From Luteimicrobium sp049844995 (GTDB lineage: Bacteria > Actinomycetota > Actinomycetes > Actinomycetales > Cellulomonadaceae): DNA of 64,000 bases. A program made the position numbers and the translations under genes. Shown one piece after another: positions 50,350-58,516 of this stretch (its first letter is position 1; each line of letters starts with the position of its first letter). Under the pieces are notes generated by a model. The model was not told the origin of the DNA, searched no databases, and was given only the letters and a program-made list of their open reading frames with translations. The DNA lies in assembly GCF_049844995.1 (NCBI RefSeq), contig NZ_JBNCMC010000004.1, positions 248,001 to 312,000 of the forward strand, written 5' to 3'.

Positions 50350-50485
50350 GGTCCACGGCCTTCGTCTCGTCTCGTCCCGCCGTCTTCGGCCGCGTCGTCA
50401 GCTTGTCAGCTCGCCGCACGTCGCAGGGTCGGGGGACACGGTGGACGAGCCGACGATCTGACACCTTCGATCATTGCGAGGACCT

Positions 50486-50584
50486 ATGGGCTCCGTCATC
50501 AAGAAGCGCCGCAAGCGCATGGCGAAGAAGAAGCACCGCAAGCTGCTTCGCAAGACGCGTCACCAGCGTCGCAACAAGAAGTGA
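50486..50584 (+). CDS. Small basic ribosomal protein bS22-like (AURKAIP1/COX24 domain)
   Basis: A 32-residue, very basic peptide: MGSVIKKRRKRMAKKKH, then RKLLRKTRHQRRNKK to the stop. The core (VIKKRRKRM.KKKHRKLLRK) matches the tiny actinobacterial protein found bound to the mycobacterial ribosome and known as bS22. GCGAGGA precedes the ATG at a normal distance, and a terminator with T residues follows, as expected for a single highly expressed gene. It is too short for routine gene calling. Confidence 0.9.
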   Translation: MGSVIKKRRKRMAKKKHRKLLRKTRHQRRNKK

Positions 50585-50615
50585 CGCCCCGCCCGGCCTG
50601 CCGGGCGTGAGCGAC

Positions 50616-50646
50616 AAGGGCTCGACCGCGTGCGGTCGGGCCCTTT
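50616..50646 (+). terminator. Terminator after the bS22-like gene
   Basis: A 14-bp stem with one G-U pair (left arm from 50616, right arm to 50645) is followed by TTT. A smaller perfect hairpin, GCCCGGC/GCCGGGC (50591-50606), precedes it. The region lies between converging genes. Confidence 0.75.
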
Positions 50647-50721
50647 CGTGCGTCCGGCCTCGAGGCCTACTTCGCGAGGTACCCCGCGGGGAGGCCTGCT
50701 TCGCGGGGAAGCGCGGCGGGG

Positions 50722-51570
50722 TCAGCGGCGCGAGGCGCGGCGCAGGAGCGACGTCGCGGCCCAGCCGGCGGCGACCCAGCTCCCGGCCTTCACGCCGGTG
50801 CGGGCGGCGCGCCGCGTCGGCTGCCGGAACTCGCGCACGTCCCAGCCGGAGGTCCGGGCCAGACGGCGCAGCCGCGGCTCCGGGTTCACGGCGCACGGGT
50901 GCCCGACGGTGCCGAGCAGGTCGACGTCGTTCATCGAGTCGCCGTACGCGTAGGACCGCTCCAGGTCGATGCCGGTCCGCGCGGCGAGGTCGCGTGCGGC
51001 GCGGGCCTTCGCGGCGCCGTGCATGAGCTCGCCGTCGAGCCGGCCGGTGTAGACGCCGTCGGCGTGCTCGGGGACGGTGGCGAGCGCGCCGGTCGCGCCG
51101 AGCCGGCGCGCGATCAGCCCGCCGACCTCGACGGGTGCCGCCGTCACGAGCCAGACCTGGTGGCCCGCCGCGAGGTGCGCCTCGAGGAGCGCCTTGGTGC
51201 CGGGGAAGATCCGCAGGGCGAGGACGTCGTCGTACACCTGCTCGCCGACGCTGCAGACCTCGTCCACGGAGTGTCCGGCCACGAGGCACAGTGCCTTGGC
51301 GCGGACCCGGTCGAGGTGCTGTGCGTTCTCGCCGTAGACGGCGTACCGCGCCTGGTGCACGGCGAACCGGGCGATGTCGCGGGCGCGGAAGAAGCCGCGG
51401 GCGTGGAGGGCGCGGGCCAGGTGGAAGGTGCTGGCGCCACGGACGAGCGTGTTGTCGACGTCGAAGAACGCGGCGACCTCGCCGCCGGCGTCGCCCACGT
51501 GCTCGTGCTCGCCGTCGGCCGTCCGGGGGCGCGCGACGACCGCGTGGCGGCGACCCGTGACGTGTGACAT
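50722..51570 (-). CDS. HAD-IB family phosphatase (SerB-like)
   Basis: A 282-residue HAD-superfamily hydrolase. Motif I is AAFFDVDNTLVRGAS (nucleophile Asp), motif II includes VWLVTAAP, and motif III/IV is YAYGDSMNDVDLL. The cap helices lie between them, as in the group of SerB-like and lyso-phospholipid-type phosphatases common in actinobacteria. A basic tail (TRRAARTGVK) may touch the membrane. The ATG at 51570 is preceded by TAGGGT with 7 bases between, so the gene is probably leaderless. Substrate unknown. Confidence 0.88.
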   Translation of the reverse strand: MSHVTGRRHAVVARPRTADGEHEHVGDAGGEVAAFFDVDNTLVRGASTFHLARALHARGFFRARDIARFAVHQARYAVYGENAQHLDRVRAKALCLVAGHSVDEVCSVGEQVYDDVLALRIFPGTKALLEAHLAAGHQVWLVTAAPVEVGGLIARRLGATGALATVPEHADGVYTGRLDGELMHGAAKARAARDLAARTGIDLERSYAYGDSMNDVDLLGTVGHPCAVNPEPRLRRLARTSGWDVREFRQPTRRAARTGVKAGSWVAAGWAATSLLRRASRR

Positions 51571-51667
51571 GCGCCCCACCCTAGGTGCGCCGTCTGGGCG
51601 TTCTCCGTGCTTCACGGGCCGCGGTCGGTGCTCGTGCAGGTCCTGCACACCACCTGCACGCGCCACC

Positions 51668-51673
51668 TACGCT
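51668..51673 (+). promoter_or_regulatory. -10 box of a leaderless promoter (glutaredoxin-like gene)
   Basis: TACGCT ends 6 bases before GTG 51680, supporting that start over GTG 51677. Confidence 0.5.
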
Positions 51674-51679
51674 GGGGTG

Positions 51680-51979
51680 GTGACGTCCCCCGAGCCCGCT
51701 CCTGCCGTCCCCCCGGCAGCCTCTGCTGTGCCCGACGGCGCGGCGCCGCGCGTCGTCCTGTACGTCCGGGAGGGGTGCCACCTGTGCGACGACGCGCGCG
51801 CCGTCGTCGACGGGGCGTGCGCGGAGGCGGGGGAGCGGTTCGTCGAGCGGGACGTCGACGCGGACCCCGCGCTCCGCGAGGAGTACGGCGAGCTGGTGCC
51901 GGTCGTGACGGTCGACGGCGTGCGCCAGGGGTACTGGCGGCTCGACGCCGAGCGGGTCCGCCGGGCGCTCGCGCGCTGA
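51680..51979 (+). CDS. Glutaredoxin-like protein (DUF836 type)
   Basis: A 99-residue thioredoxin-fold protein. After a Pro/Ala-rich leader (about 22 residues) comes VLYVREGCHLCDDAR with the redox CxxC, then FVERDVDADPALREEYGELVPVVTVDG, a cis-Pro region typical of the family (only its core VPVVTVDG is diagnostic). Such proteins are often found beside SerB-like HAD genes in actinobacteria, as here. The function is a predicted thiol-disulfide exchange. Confidence 0.85.
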   Translation: MTSPEPAPAVPPAASAVPDGAAPRVVLYVREGCHLCDDARAVVDGACAEAGERFVERDVDADPALREEYGELVPVVTVDGVRQGYWRLDAERVRRALAR

Positions 51980-51986
51980 ACGACGA

Positions 51987-52042
51987 AGCGGGTTGTCAGA
52001 ACCTCGTGAGCCCGGAGGCTCGTGAGGTTCTGACAACCCGCT
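51987..52042. terminator. Long hairpin between converging genes
   Basis: A 25-bp stem with two G-U pairs (arms 51987-52011 and 52018-52042, core GGTTGTCAGAACCTC) and a 6-base loop lies between the glutaredoxin-like gene and the yceI gene. It probably terminates both. The length is unusual and could mark a mobile palindromic repeat. Confidence 0.7.
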
Positions 52043-52060
52043 CGCGCGTGGTCGGAAGGG

Positions 52061-52618
52061 TCAGTCCTTCTTGACGAGCGCCGAGAGGTCGAGCTCGATC
52101 TTGACCTTGTCGGAGACGAGCACGCCGCCGGCCTCGAGGGCCGCGTTCCACGTGATGTCGAACTCCTTGCGGGAGATCTCGGTCTTGGCCTCGAACGCGG
52201 CGCGCTCGGCACCGAACGCGTCGACGGCCGCACCGGTGAACTCGGTCTCGAGCTCGACGGACTTGGTCACGCCGTTGATCGTGAGGTCGCCGGTCACGAC
52301 GAACTCGTCGCCGGAGCCGGAGACGGAGGTCGAGCTGAAGGTCCAGGTCGGGAACTTCTCGACGGTGAAGAAGTCGGCGCTCTGGATGTGGCCGTCGCGG
52401 TTCGCGTCGCCCGTGCTCACGGTGCGGGCGTCGAGCTCGGCCGTGACGCTGGAGACCTGGAGCGACTCGCCGACGGTGATGGTGCCGCTCGTGATGGCGA
52501 CCGTGCCGCGCACCTTGGAGATGCCGGCGTGACGGACGGTGAAGCTCGCGGACGAGTGCGACGGGTCGATCTCGTAGGTACCGGGGACGACGCCGGTGGG
52601 CAGGGCGATGGCGGTCAT
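52061..52618 (-). CDS. YceI-family lipid-binding protein
   Basis: A 185-residue lipocalin-like protein without a signal peptide. The family pattern is clear: GTYEIDPSHSSASFTVRHAGISKVRG, GTITVG, DGHIQSADFF, LTINGVTKSVEL and EFDITWNA (each a recognisable piece). YceI proteins bind isoprenoid lipids such as quinones; the cytoplasmic forms in actinobacteria have an unclear role. GAGGAG stands 6 bases before the ATG. An inverted repeat typical of MarR sites lies upstream. Confidence 0.93.
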   Translation of the reverse strand: MTAIALPTGVVPGTYEIDPSHSSASFTVRHAGISKVRGTVAITSGTITVGESLQVSSVTAELDARTVSTGDANRDGHIQSADFFTVEKFPTWTFSSTSVSGSGDEFVVTGDLTINGVTKSVELETEFTGAAVDAFGAERAAFEAKTEISRKEFDITWNAALEAGGVLVSDKVKIELDLSALVKKD

Positions 52619-52649
52619 GGGTGCTCCTCAGGGGCGTGGGCCTGGATTG

Positions 52650-52663
52650 GTTGAACATACAAC
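52650..52663. promoter_or_regulatory. MarR-type inverted repeat upstream of yceI
   Basis: GTTGAACATACAAC has GTTG/CAAC arms around six bases (on the minus strand TTG-N6-CAA, a MarR-family pattern). It lies 32 bases before the yceI start. A MarR gene is encoded 1.3 kb away at 53980. Confidence 0.4.
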
Positions 52664-52772
52664 TGAACCGAGGGCCGACGGCGTGCATTCCCCGCCCGGA
52701 TGTGGCATGCGTCACACGGCGTTGCAAGTGCTGGCCGCGAGCGCGACGTCGCCGGGAGGGGAAGGTGGGGTC

Positions 52773-53945
52773 ATGACGGACACGAGCATCCGCGTCGGCA
52801 TCGTCGGAGCGAACCCGGACCGCGGCTGGGCGGCCCGGGCGCACGTCCCGGCCCTGCGGGCGCTCCCGGACTACCGGCTGACGGCGGTCGGAACGAGCCG
52901 CACGGAGAGCGCCCGATCCGCGGCCCGAGCCTTCGGGGCGCCGCACGCCTTCGCCGACGCGCGGCGGCTCGCCGAGCACCCCGAGGTCGACCTGGTCGTC
53001 GTCACGGTCAAGGTTCCTGCGCACGCCGAGCTCGTCGGGGCGGCGCTGGCGGCCGGCAAGCACGTGTACTGCGAGTGGCCGCTCGCCCGCACGACGGACG
53101 AGGCGGAAGCGCTCGCGGCGGCGGCGCGCGGGGCGGGCGTCCATCACGTGGTCGGTCTCCAGGCGAGGTACGCCCCCGCGCTCTCCTATGCCCGCGACCT
53201 CGTCGCCGCGGGCCGCGTGGGTCGCGTGACCTCGGCGTCGGTCCTCGCCGCCCGGGGGTCCGGGGCACGGGACGTGATCCCGGCGTGGGCCGCCTACACC
53301 CTCGACCGCGACAACGGCGCCGGGACGCTGGAGGTCGCCGGCGGGCACACGCTCGACGCCCTGCAGCACCTGCTCGGGGAGGTCCGCGAGCTCTCGGCGA
53401 CCCTGTCCGTGCAGCACCCCGTCCGCACGGTCGCCGAGACCGGGGCCACGATCGAGGCGACGAGCCCGGACCACCTGGCGCTCGACGGGACGCTGGCCGG
53501 TGGCGCCGTCGTCTCGGCCCACGTCCACGACGGCAAGGCGACGGACGCCGGGACCCGGATCGAGATCTCCGGGACCGACGGGGACCTCCTCCTCGTCTCC
53601 GGCGGGCCCTTCGCGGTGGCCGGCATCCAGGTCGGGGAGCTGCGCCTGCTCGGCTCCGCCGGCCCCGGCGGTCCCTACGCGGAGCTGCCGGTCCCCGGCC
53701 GCTACCGCCGGGCCTCCGGGATCGAGCCTTCCGCGGAAGGCTTCGGCGTGGCGCAGCTGTACGCCCGGCTGGCCGACGATCTCCGCACCGGCTCGCGCAC
53801 CGTCCCGGACTTCGACGACGGCGTGGCGCTGCACCGTCTCCTCGACGAGATCAGGCTCGCTGCGGAGACCGGCACCCGTCGACGGCGCGGGTCCGGACCT
53901 CGGTCAAGCCGAGCTCACGAGCGCGTCGTCGAAGGGCTCCATTAG
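52773..53945 (+). CDS. Gfo/Idh/MocA-family oxidoreductase
   Basis: A 390-residue NAD(P)-dependent sugar-type dehydrogenase. The Rossmann motif is VGIVGANPDRGWAARAHVP, followed by the family stretch KHVYCEWPLA (the usual EKP changed to EWP). The C-terminal domain has the GGHTLDALQHLLGE segment with the catalytic-region His. The N-terminus at ATG 52773 follows GGGAGGGG. A basic, Ser/Arg-rich C-terminal tail of about 25 residues looks non-conserved. EWP-type members include NAD-dependent relatives of galactose repressor Gal80. Substrate unknown. Confidence 0.88.
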   Translation: MTDTSIRVGIVGANPDRGWAARAHVPALRALPDYRLTAVGTSRTESARSAARAFGAPHAFADARRLAEHPEVDLVVVTVKVPAHAELVGAALAAGKHVYCEWPLARTTDEAEALAAAARGAGVHHVVGLQARYAPALSYARDLVAAGRVGRVTSASVLAARGSGARDVIPAWAAYTLDRDNGAGTLEVAGGHTLDALQHLLGEVRELSATLSVQHPVRTVAETGATIEATSPDHLALDGTLAGGAVVSAHVHDGKATDAGTRIEISGTDGDLLLVSGGPFAVAGIQVGELRLLGSAGPGGPYAELPVPGRYRRASGIEPSAEGFGVAQLYARLADDLRTGSRTVPDFDDGVALHRLLDEIRLAAETGTRRRRGSGPRSSRAHERVVEGLH

Positions 53946-53979
53946 GACATCTCCGCACGTCAGGGACACAATGCACCCC

Positions 53980-54453
53980 GTGAACACCCCGACCGACCAC
54001 CGCTGGCTCGACCTCGAGCAGCAGGCCGCATGGCGCGACTTCCTCGAAGGCGTCGGCCGGTTCCAGGAGGTCCTCGTGCGCGAGCACGAGCGTCGCCTGC
54101 CCCTCTCGGTCCCCGAGTACGACGTGCTCGTCCAGCTCTCCGAGCAGCCCGACCGGTCGCTCCGGATGTCCCGGCTCGCCGAGCGCCTCGCGTACTCGCG
54201 CTCGCGCGTCACGCACACGGTCTCCCGGATGGAGCGCGCCGGCCTCGTGCGCCGCGTGGCCGCCGCCGAGGACAAGCGCGGGGTGCACTGCTCCATGACC
54301 GACGCCGGCTGGCACGCGCTCGTCGCGGCGGCCCCGACCCACGTCGACATCGTGCGCACCTACCTCGTCGACGTGCTCACGCGCGACGAGCTGCTCGCGC
54401 TCGGCGGCGCGATGGCGCGCGTGCGCGACGCCTGCGCCGCCGCGGGGGCCTGA
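53980..54453 (+). CDS. MarR-family regulator
   Basis: A 157-residue winged-helix protein. GTG 53980 is favoured because CACAAT (53967-53972) lies 7 bases before it, giving a leaderless message; the ATG at 53971 overlaps that box and is the alternative. The DNA-binding core reads YDVLVQLSEQPDRSLRMSRLAE, then SRSRVTHTVSRMERAGLV and a wing with VAAAEDKRGVHCSMTDAG. It may act on the MarR-type site near yceI; the ligand is unknown. Confidence 0.9.
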   Translation: MNTPTDHRWLDLEQQAAWRDFLEGVGRFQEVLVREHERRLPLSVPEYDVLVQLSEQPDRSLRMSRLAERLAYSRSRVTHTVSRMERAGLVRRVAAAEDKRGVHCSMTDAGWHALVAAAPTHVDIVRTYLVDVLTRDELLALGGAMARVRDACAAAGA

Positions 54454-54480
54454 GCGGGGCAGCCCCTCAGGCGGCTCTGC

Positions 54481-54486
54481 GACAAT
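54481..54486 (+). promoter_or_regulatory. -10 box of a leaderless promoter (cytochrome c operon)
   Basis: GACAAT lies 7 bases before GTG 54494, the first gene of the five-gene cytochrome c maturation operon. Confidence 0.5.
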
Positions 54487-54493
54487 CGGGGAC

Positions 54494-55168
54494 GTGCCCA
54501 GCCCTGACTCCGCCCCCTCCGCCGGCGCCACCGTGACCGTCGTGCACCTCGTGCGCCACGGCGAGGTGCACAACCCCGACGGCGTCCTCTACGGCCGCAT
54601 CCCCGGCTACCGGCTGTCCGAGCGCGGGCGCGCCATGGCGCAGCGCCTCGCCGAGCACTTCTCCGACGGCCACGACGTCACGCACGTCGTCGCGAGCCCG
54701 CTCCAGCGGGCCCAGGAGACTGCGACGCCGCTCGCCGAGGCCCTCGGCGTCGACCTCGGCAGCGACGACCGTCTCATCGAGGCCGCCAACCACTTCGAGG
54801 GCCTGACGTTCGGCGTCGGCGACGGGTCGCTGCGCCACCCCCGGCACTGGAAGTACCTGTGGAACCCGTTCCGGCCGTCCTGGGGCGAGCCGTACCAGGC
54901 GCAGGCCGCGCGCGTGCGCGCCGCCGTCGACTCCGCCCGGGAGGCCGCGCGCGGGCACGAGGCCGTGCTCGTGAGCCACCAGCTCCCGGTCTGGGTGACC
55001 CGGCTGTCCGCCGAGCACCGCCGGCTGTGGCACGACCCGCGGCGTCGCCAGTGCTCGCTCGCCTCGGTCACGTCGCTCACGTTCGAGGGCGACCGCCTGG
55101 TCGGGATCGAGTACGCCGAGCCCGCTGCCGACCTCCTGCCGGGCGCCTCCGCGGTGCCAGGGGCGTGA
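54494..55168 (+). CDS. Histidine phosphatase (phosphoglycerate-mutase-like)
   Basis: A 224-residue member of the histidine phosphatase superfamily. The phospho-accepting His is in VHLVRHGEVHNPDG, and the second catalytic parts are VASPLQRAQETA and LVSHQLPVW. The gene regularly heads the resA-ccdA-resB-resC cluster in actinobacteria, and the next gene overlaps its stop. Its physiological substrate and its link to cytochrome c maturation are not clear. Confidence 0.88.
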   Translation: MPSPDSAPSAGATVTVVHLVRHGEVHNPDGVLYGRIPGYRLSERGRAMAQRLAEHFSDGHDVTHVVASPLQRAQETATPLAEALGVDLGSDDRLIEAANHFEGLTFGVGDGSLRHPRHWKYLWNPFRPSWGEPYQAQAARVRAAVDSAREAARGHEAVLVSHQLPVWVTRLSAEHRRLWHDPRRRQCSLASVTSLTFEGDRLVGIEYAEPAADLLPGASAVPGA

Positions 55169-55863
55169 CGGTGGTCACGAACGCGCCCTCCAGGGCCCCG
55201 GAGGGGCCGGATTCCCAGGGCGCGCCCAGGGTCCGGCGGCACGGTGGCACCGTGCCGCGCCCTCGCCCTGCCCGCCTCGCCGCCCTCATGGCCCTCCTCG
55301 TCGGCGGAGCTCTCGCGCTCGCCGGTTGCACGTCGAGCTCGGGCAACGACGGCGGCAACCTCGGCTTCGTCCAGGGCGACGGCTCGGTCAAGACGTGGAC
55401 GCCCAGCGAGCGGTCGGAGCCCGTCACGCTGACCGGCACCGCGTTCGACGGGACCAAGGTCGACACCTCGAAGTGGCGTGGCGACGTCGTCGTCGTCAAC
55501 ACCTGGTACGCGGGCTGCGCGCCCTGCCGCAAGGAGGCGCCGGACCTCGCGTCGCTCGCCTCGAGCGCGACCGACGGCGTGCACTACCTCGGCATCAACT
55601 CGACCGACGACGCTGGCGCCGCCCAGGCGTTCCAGCGCACCTTCAAGATCCCGTACCCGTCGATCTCCGACAAGAGCGGCTCGGTCGTCGCCACGCTCCA
55701 GGGCGTCGTGCCGGTCCAGGCCGTCCCCACGACCGTCGTCCTCGACGCGCAGGGCCGCGTGGCCGCGCGCGTACTCGGCGCGACGACGAAGGCCACGCTC
55801 GCGGGCCTCGTCGACGACGTGCGCTCCGGCGACGGCACCAACACTGCCGCCGCGACGTCGTGA
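55165..55863 (+). CDS. resA: Thiol-disulfide oxidoreductase lipoprotein, ResA/TlpA-like
   Basis: A membrane-anchored thioredoxin-like protein that reduces the haem-binding cysteines of apocytochrome c. The lipoprotein signal ends in ALAGC; the active site is WYAGCAPCRKE, and the cis-Pro is in VQAVPTTVVLD. GTG 55165 overlaps the upstream stop but gives a long 38-residue lead before the hydrophobic core; GTG 55252 gives a normal signal peptide of 24 residues and may be the real start. CcdA, encoded next, would supply its electrons. Confidence 0.9.
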   Translation: MTVVTNAPSRAPEGPDSQGAPRVRRHGGTVPRPRPARLAALMALLVGGALALAGCTSSSGNDGGNLGFVQGDGSVKTWTPSERSEPVTLTGTAFDGTKVDTSKWRGDVVVVNTWYAGCAPCRKEAPDLASLASSATDGVHYLGINSTDDAGAAQAFQRTFKIPYPSISDKSGSVVATLQGVVPVQAVPTTVVLDAQGRVAARVLGATTKATLAGLVDDVRSGDGTNTAAATS

Positions 55864-56708
55864 GCGCCGTGATGCTCGCGGACGGGATGCTCGAGGCGTC
55901 GTCGGGGTTCGCGACCACGGCGTTCAGCGGGTCGATGCTGCTCGCGGTGCCTGTGGCCGTCGTCGCCGGCTTCGTCTCGTTCGCGAGCCCGTGCGTCCTG
56001 CCGCTCGTGCCCGGGTACGTCGGCTACGTGAGCGGGTGGGCGGCGTCGAACGCGGGCGTGACCGCGCTCGGGTCGGCCTCCGGGTCCGCCGTGGCGGCGG
56101 CGTCGGGCGGCCCGACGAGCGTCGCCCGGGGCCGCGCGCGCGTGGTCGCGGGCGTGGGACTGTTCGTCGCCGGGTTCACCCTCGTGTTCGTCGTGCTCGG
56201 CGGGTTCGTCGGCGCGCTCGGCACGCAGGTGCGGCAGGCCGAGGACGTCCTCATCCGGGTGCTGGGCGTCGTCGTGATCCTCATGGGGCTCGCGTTCCTC
56301 GGGGCGCTGCCGTTCCTCCAGCGCGAGCGCCGCATCCACGTCACGCCGCGCGCCGGGCTGTGGGGCGCCCCGCTGCTCGGGATCGTGTTCGGGCTCGGCT
56401 GGACGCCGTGCCTCGGCCCGACCCTCACCGCCGTGTACGCGCTCGCGCTCGACCAGGCGACCGTCGTCCGCGGAGCCGCGCTCGCGGTCGCGTACTGCGT
56501 CGGGCTGGGGGTGCCGTTCGTGCTCGTCGCGCTGGGGCTCCAGTCGAGCACGCGCATGCTGGAGTTCCTGCGCCGTCACCGGCTCGCGTTCCTGCGGATC
56601 GGCGGCGGCCTGCTCGTGCTCATCGGGCTGGCGATGGTGACGGGGGTCTGGGGCACGTGGACGGCCGCGCTGGGCGGCTGGGCGTCGAGGTACGGGGTGC
56701 AGGTGTGA
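55860..56708 (+). CDS. ccdA: Cytochrome c biogenesis protein CcdA
   Basis: A 282-residue membrane protein with six to seven helices that moves reducing power across the membrane. The two conserved cysteines are in FASPCVLPLVPGYVGY and GLGWTPCLGPTLTAV. A hydrophilic loop (ASGSAVAAASGGPTS) separates helices 1 and 2. GTG 55860 overlaps the resA stop; ATG 55872 is a possible alternative. The next gene overlaps its TGA. Confidence 0.93.
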   Translation: MSAVMLADGMLEASSGFATTAFSGSMLLAVPVAVVAGFVSFASPCVLPLVPGYVGYVSGWAASNAGVTALGSASGSAVAAASGGPTSVARGRARVVAGVGLFVAGFTLVFVVLGGFVGALGTQVRQAEDVLIRVLGVVVILMGLAFLGALPFLQRERRIHVTPRAGLWGAPLLGIVFGLGWTPCLGPTLTAVYALALDQATVVRGAALAVAYCVGLGVPFVLVALGLQSSTRMLEFLRRHRLAFLRIGGGLLVLIGLAMVTGVWGTWTAALGGWASRYGVQV

Positions 56709-58516
56709 CCGAGGCCGAGAAGACCACCGAGCGCGGCGAGGCGCGCGCGTACCGTCCGGAGGGCATCGACGACGCGTTCGTCGCGCACGACGACGACGCG
56801 CCCGCGAGCGCGCCGGGCGCCGCCCGCGCGTCGGGACGCCGGGGGGCCGACGGCGCAGCCCCCGTCATGCCGAAGCTCGGCTGGAAGGGCACGCTGCGCT
56901 GGATGTGGCGGCAGCTCACGAGCATGCGCGTCGCGCTCATGCTCCTCATGCTGCTCGCCGTCGCGGCCGTCCCGGGCTCGATCCTGCCGCAGCAGTCGAT
57001 CGACCCGGCCGGCGTCACCCAGTACCTGCAGGACAACCCGACCGCCGGGAAGATCCTCGACAAGCTCGGGTTCTTCGACGTGTTCTCGTCGGTGTGGTTC
57101 TCGGCGATCTACATCCTGCTGTTCGTGTCGCTCGTGGGCTGCATCGTGCCGCGCGCGCTCGCCCACACCAAGGCCCTGCGCCAGCGTCCGCCGAAGACGC
57201 CCGTCCGGTTCGCCCGGTTCCCCGCGCAGGCGCACGCCACCACGGACGCCGACCCGGACGCCGTCGTCGCGGCGGCCGTGCGGCACCTGCGCGGGCGGGT
57301 CCGGTGGCTGCCGACGTTCCGCGTCGAGACCGGCACGGACACCCAGGGGCGCCGGACCGTCGCCGCCGAGCGCGGCTACCTCCGCGAGAGCGGGAACATC
57401 CTCTTCCACCTGTGCCTGCTCGGGCTGCTCGTCGCCGTCGGCACGGGGCAGGTGCTCCACTATCGGGCCCAGGTCATCGTGTCGGAGGGGCACGGGTTCG
57501 CGAACTCCGTCGTCGACTACGACACGTTCGAGTCGGGCGCGTTCTTCCGCGCGAGCTCGCTCGACCCGTTCAGCATGACCCTCGACAAGTTCACCTCCGA
57601 GTTCACGACGACGGCGACGGCGGAGCCGCGCAACTTCACTGCGTTCGTGACGGTCCGCCAGCCCGGAGCGCCTGAGACCGCGGAGAAGATCCGGGTCAAC
57701 CACCCGCTCGACGTCGGCGGCGCCAAGGTCTACCTCCAGGGCAACGGCTACGCGCCGAACATCACCGTCAAGGACGCGAAGGGCCAGGTCGCGTACTCGG
57801 GCCCGGTCGTGTTCATCCCGCAGGACACCAACTACACGTCGAAGGGCGTCATCAAGGTGCCCGACGTGTCCCCGGGGCTCGAGCAGATCGGCCTCGTCGG
57901 GTTCCTCCTGCCGACCGCCGCGAGCGACGACCCCACCCAGGCGTCCATCTACCCGCAGCCGCTGAACCCGATGCTCGTGCTCAACGTCTGGCACGGGAAC
58001 CTCGGGCTCGACGACGGGGTGCCCCAGAACGTCTACCGGCTCGACACGAGCGCCATGACGGAGTCCGCCAAGGACGGCACTCCCGTGACGCTCACCATCC
58101 AGCCCGGCAAGACCGTCAAGCTGCCGGACGGGCTCGGCACGGTCACGTTCGACTCCCTGCCCCGGTACGTGGCGCTCGACCTGCGCTACGACCCTGCCCT
58201 CACCTGGATCCTCGTGTTCGCGCTCGGGGCACTCCTCGGCCTCGCGCTCTCGCTCTTCACGCCGCGCCGGCGCGTGTGGCTGCGCGTGTGGAGCGAGGAC
58301 GTCCCCGGATCCGAGTCCGCCGACGACGGCGGCACCCCGGACGGCGGGTCCGGCCCGACCCGCCGTCGTACAGTGATAGACGCCGCCGGCCTCGCCCGAG
58401 GCGACGACTCCGGGCTCCAGCGCGAGGTCGATGCCGCCGTCGCGAGCGCTGCCGGACGCACACCCGCCGACTCGTCCACCGCCACGCCGACCCTTCCGAG
58501 AAAGGCTCCCCGATGA
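56705..58516 (+). CDS. resB: Cytochrome c biogenesis protein ResB/Ccs1
   Basis: A 603-residue part of the system II haem lyase. After an 80-residue cytoplasmic leader, three N-terminal helices (first at VALMLLMLLAVAAVPGSILP), a large extracytoplasmic domain and a final helix (ILVFALGALLGLALSLF) match the family; RGYLRESGNILFHL is a conserved piece. A cytoplasmic tail of about 80 residues follows. GTG 56705 overlaps ccdA, and resC overlaps its stop. It works with ResC to attach haem to cytochrome c. Confidence 0.93.
   Translation: MTEAEKTTERGEARAYRPEGIDDAFVAHDDDAPASAPGAARASGRRGADGAAPVMPKLGWKGTLRWMWRQLTSMRVALMLLMLLAVAAVPGSILPQQSIDPAGVTQYLQDNPTAGKILDKLGFFDVFSSVWFSAIYILLFVSLVGCIVPRALAHTKALRQRPPKTPVRFARFPAQAHATTDADPDAVVAAAVRHLRGRVRWLPTFRVETGTDTQGRRTVAAERGYLRESGNILFHLCLLGLLVAVGTGQVLHYRAQVIVSEGHGFANSVVDYDTFESGAFFRASSLDPFSMTLDKFTSEFTTTATAEPRNFTAFVTVRQPGAPETAEKIRVNHPLDVGGAKVYLQGNGYAPNITVKDAKGQVAYSGPVVFIPQDTNYTSKGVIKVPDVSPGLEQIGLVGFLLPTAASDDPTQASIYPQPLNPMLVLNVWHGNLGLDDGVPQNVYRLDTSAMTESAKDGTPVTLTIQPGKTVKLPDGLGTVTFDSLPRYVALDLRYDPALTWILVFALGALLGLALSLFTPRRRVWLRVWSEDVPGSESADDGGTPDGGSGPTRRRTVIDAAGLARGDDSGLQREVDAAVASAAGRTPADSSTATPTLPRKAPR

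Noticed and set aside
52596..52772. Longer N-terminus of the Gfo/Idh/MocA protein starting at 52596
   Set aside because: It would overlap the yceI start and its MarR-type site. The Rossmann motif follows directly after ATG 52773, which has a good ribosome site.
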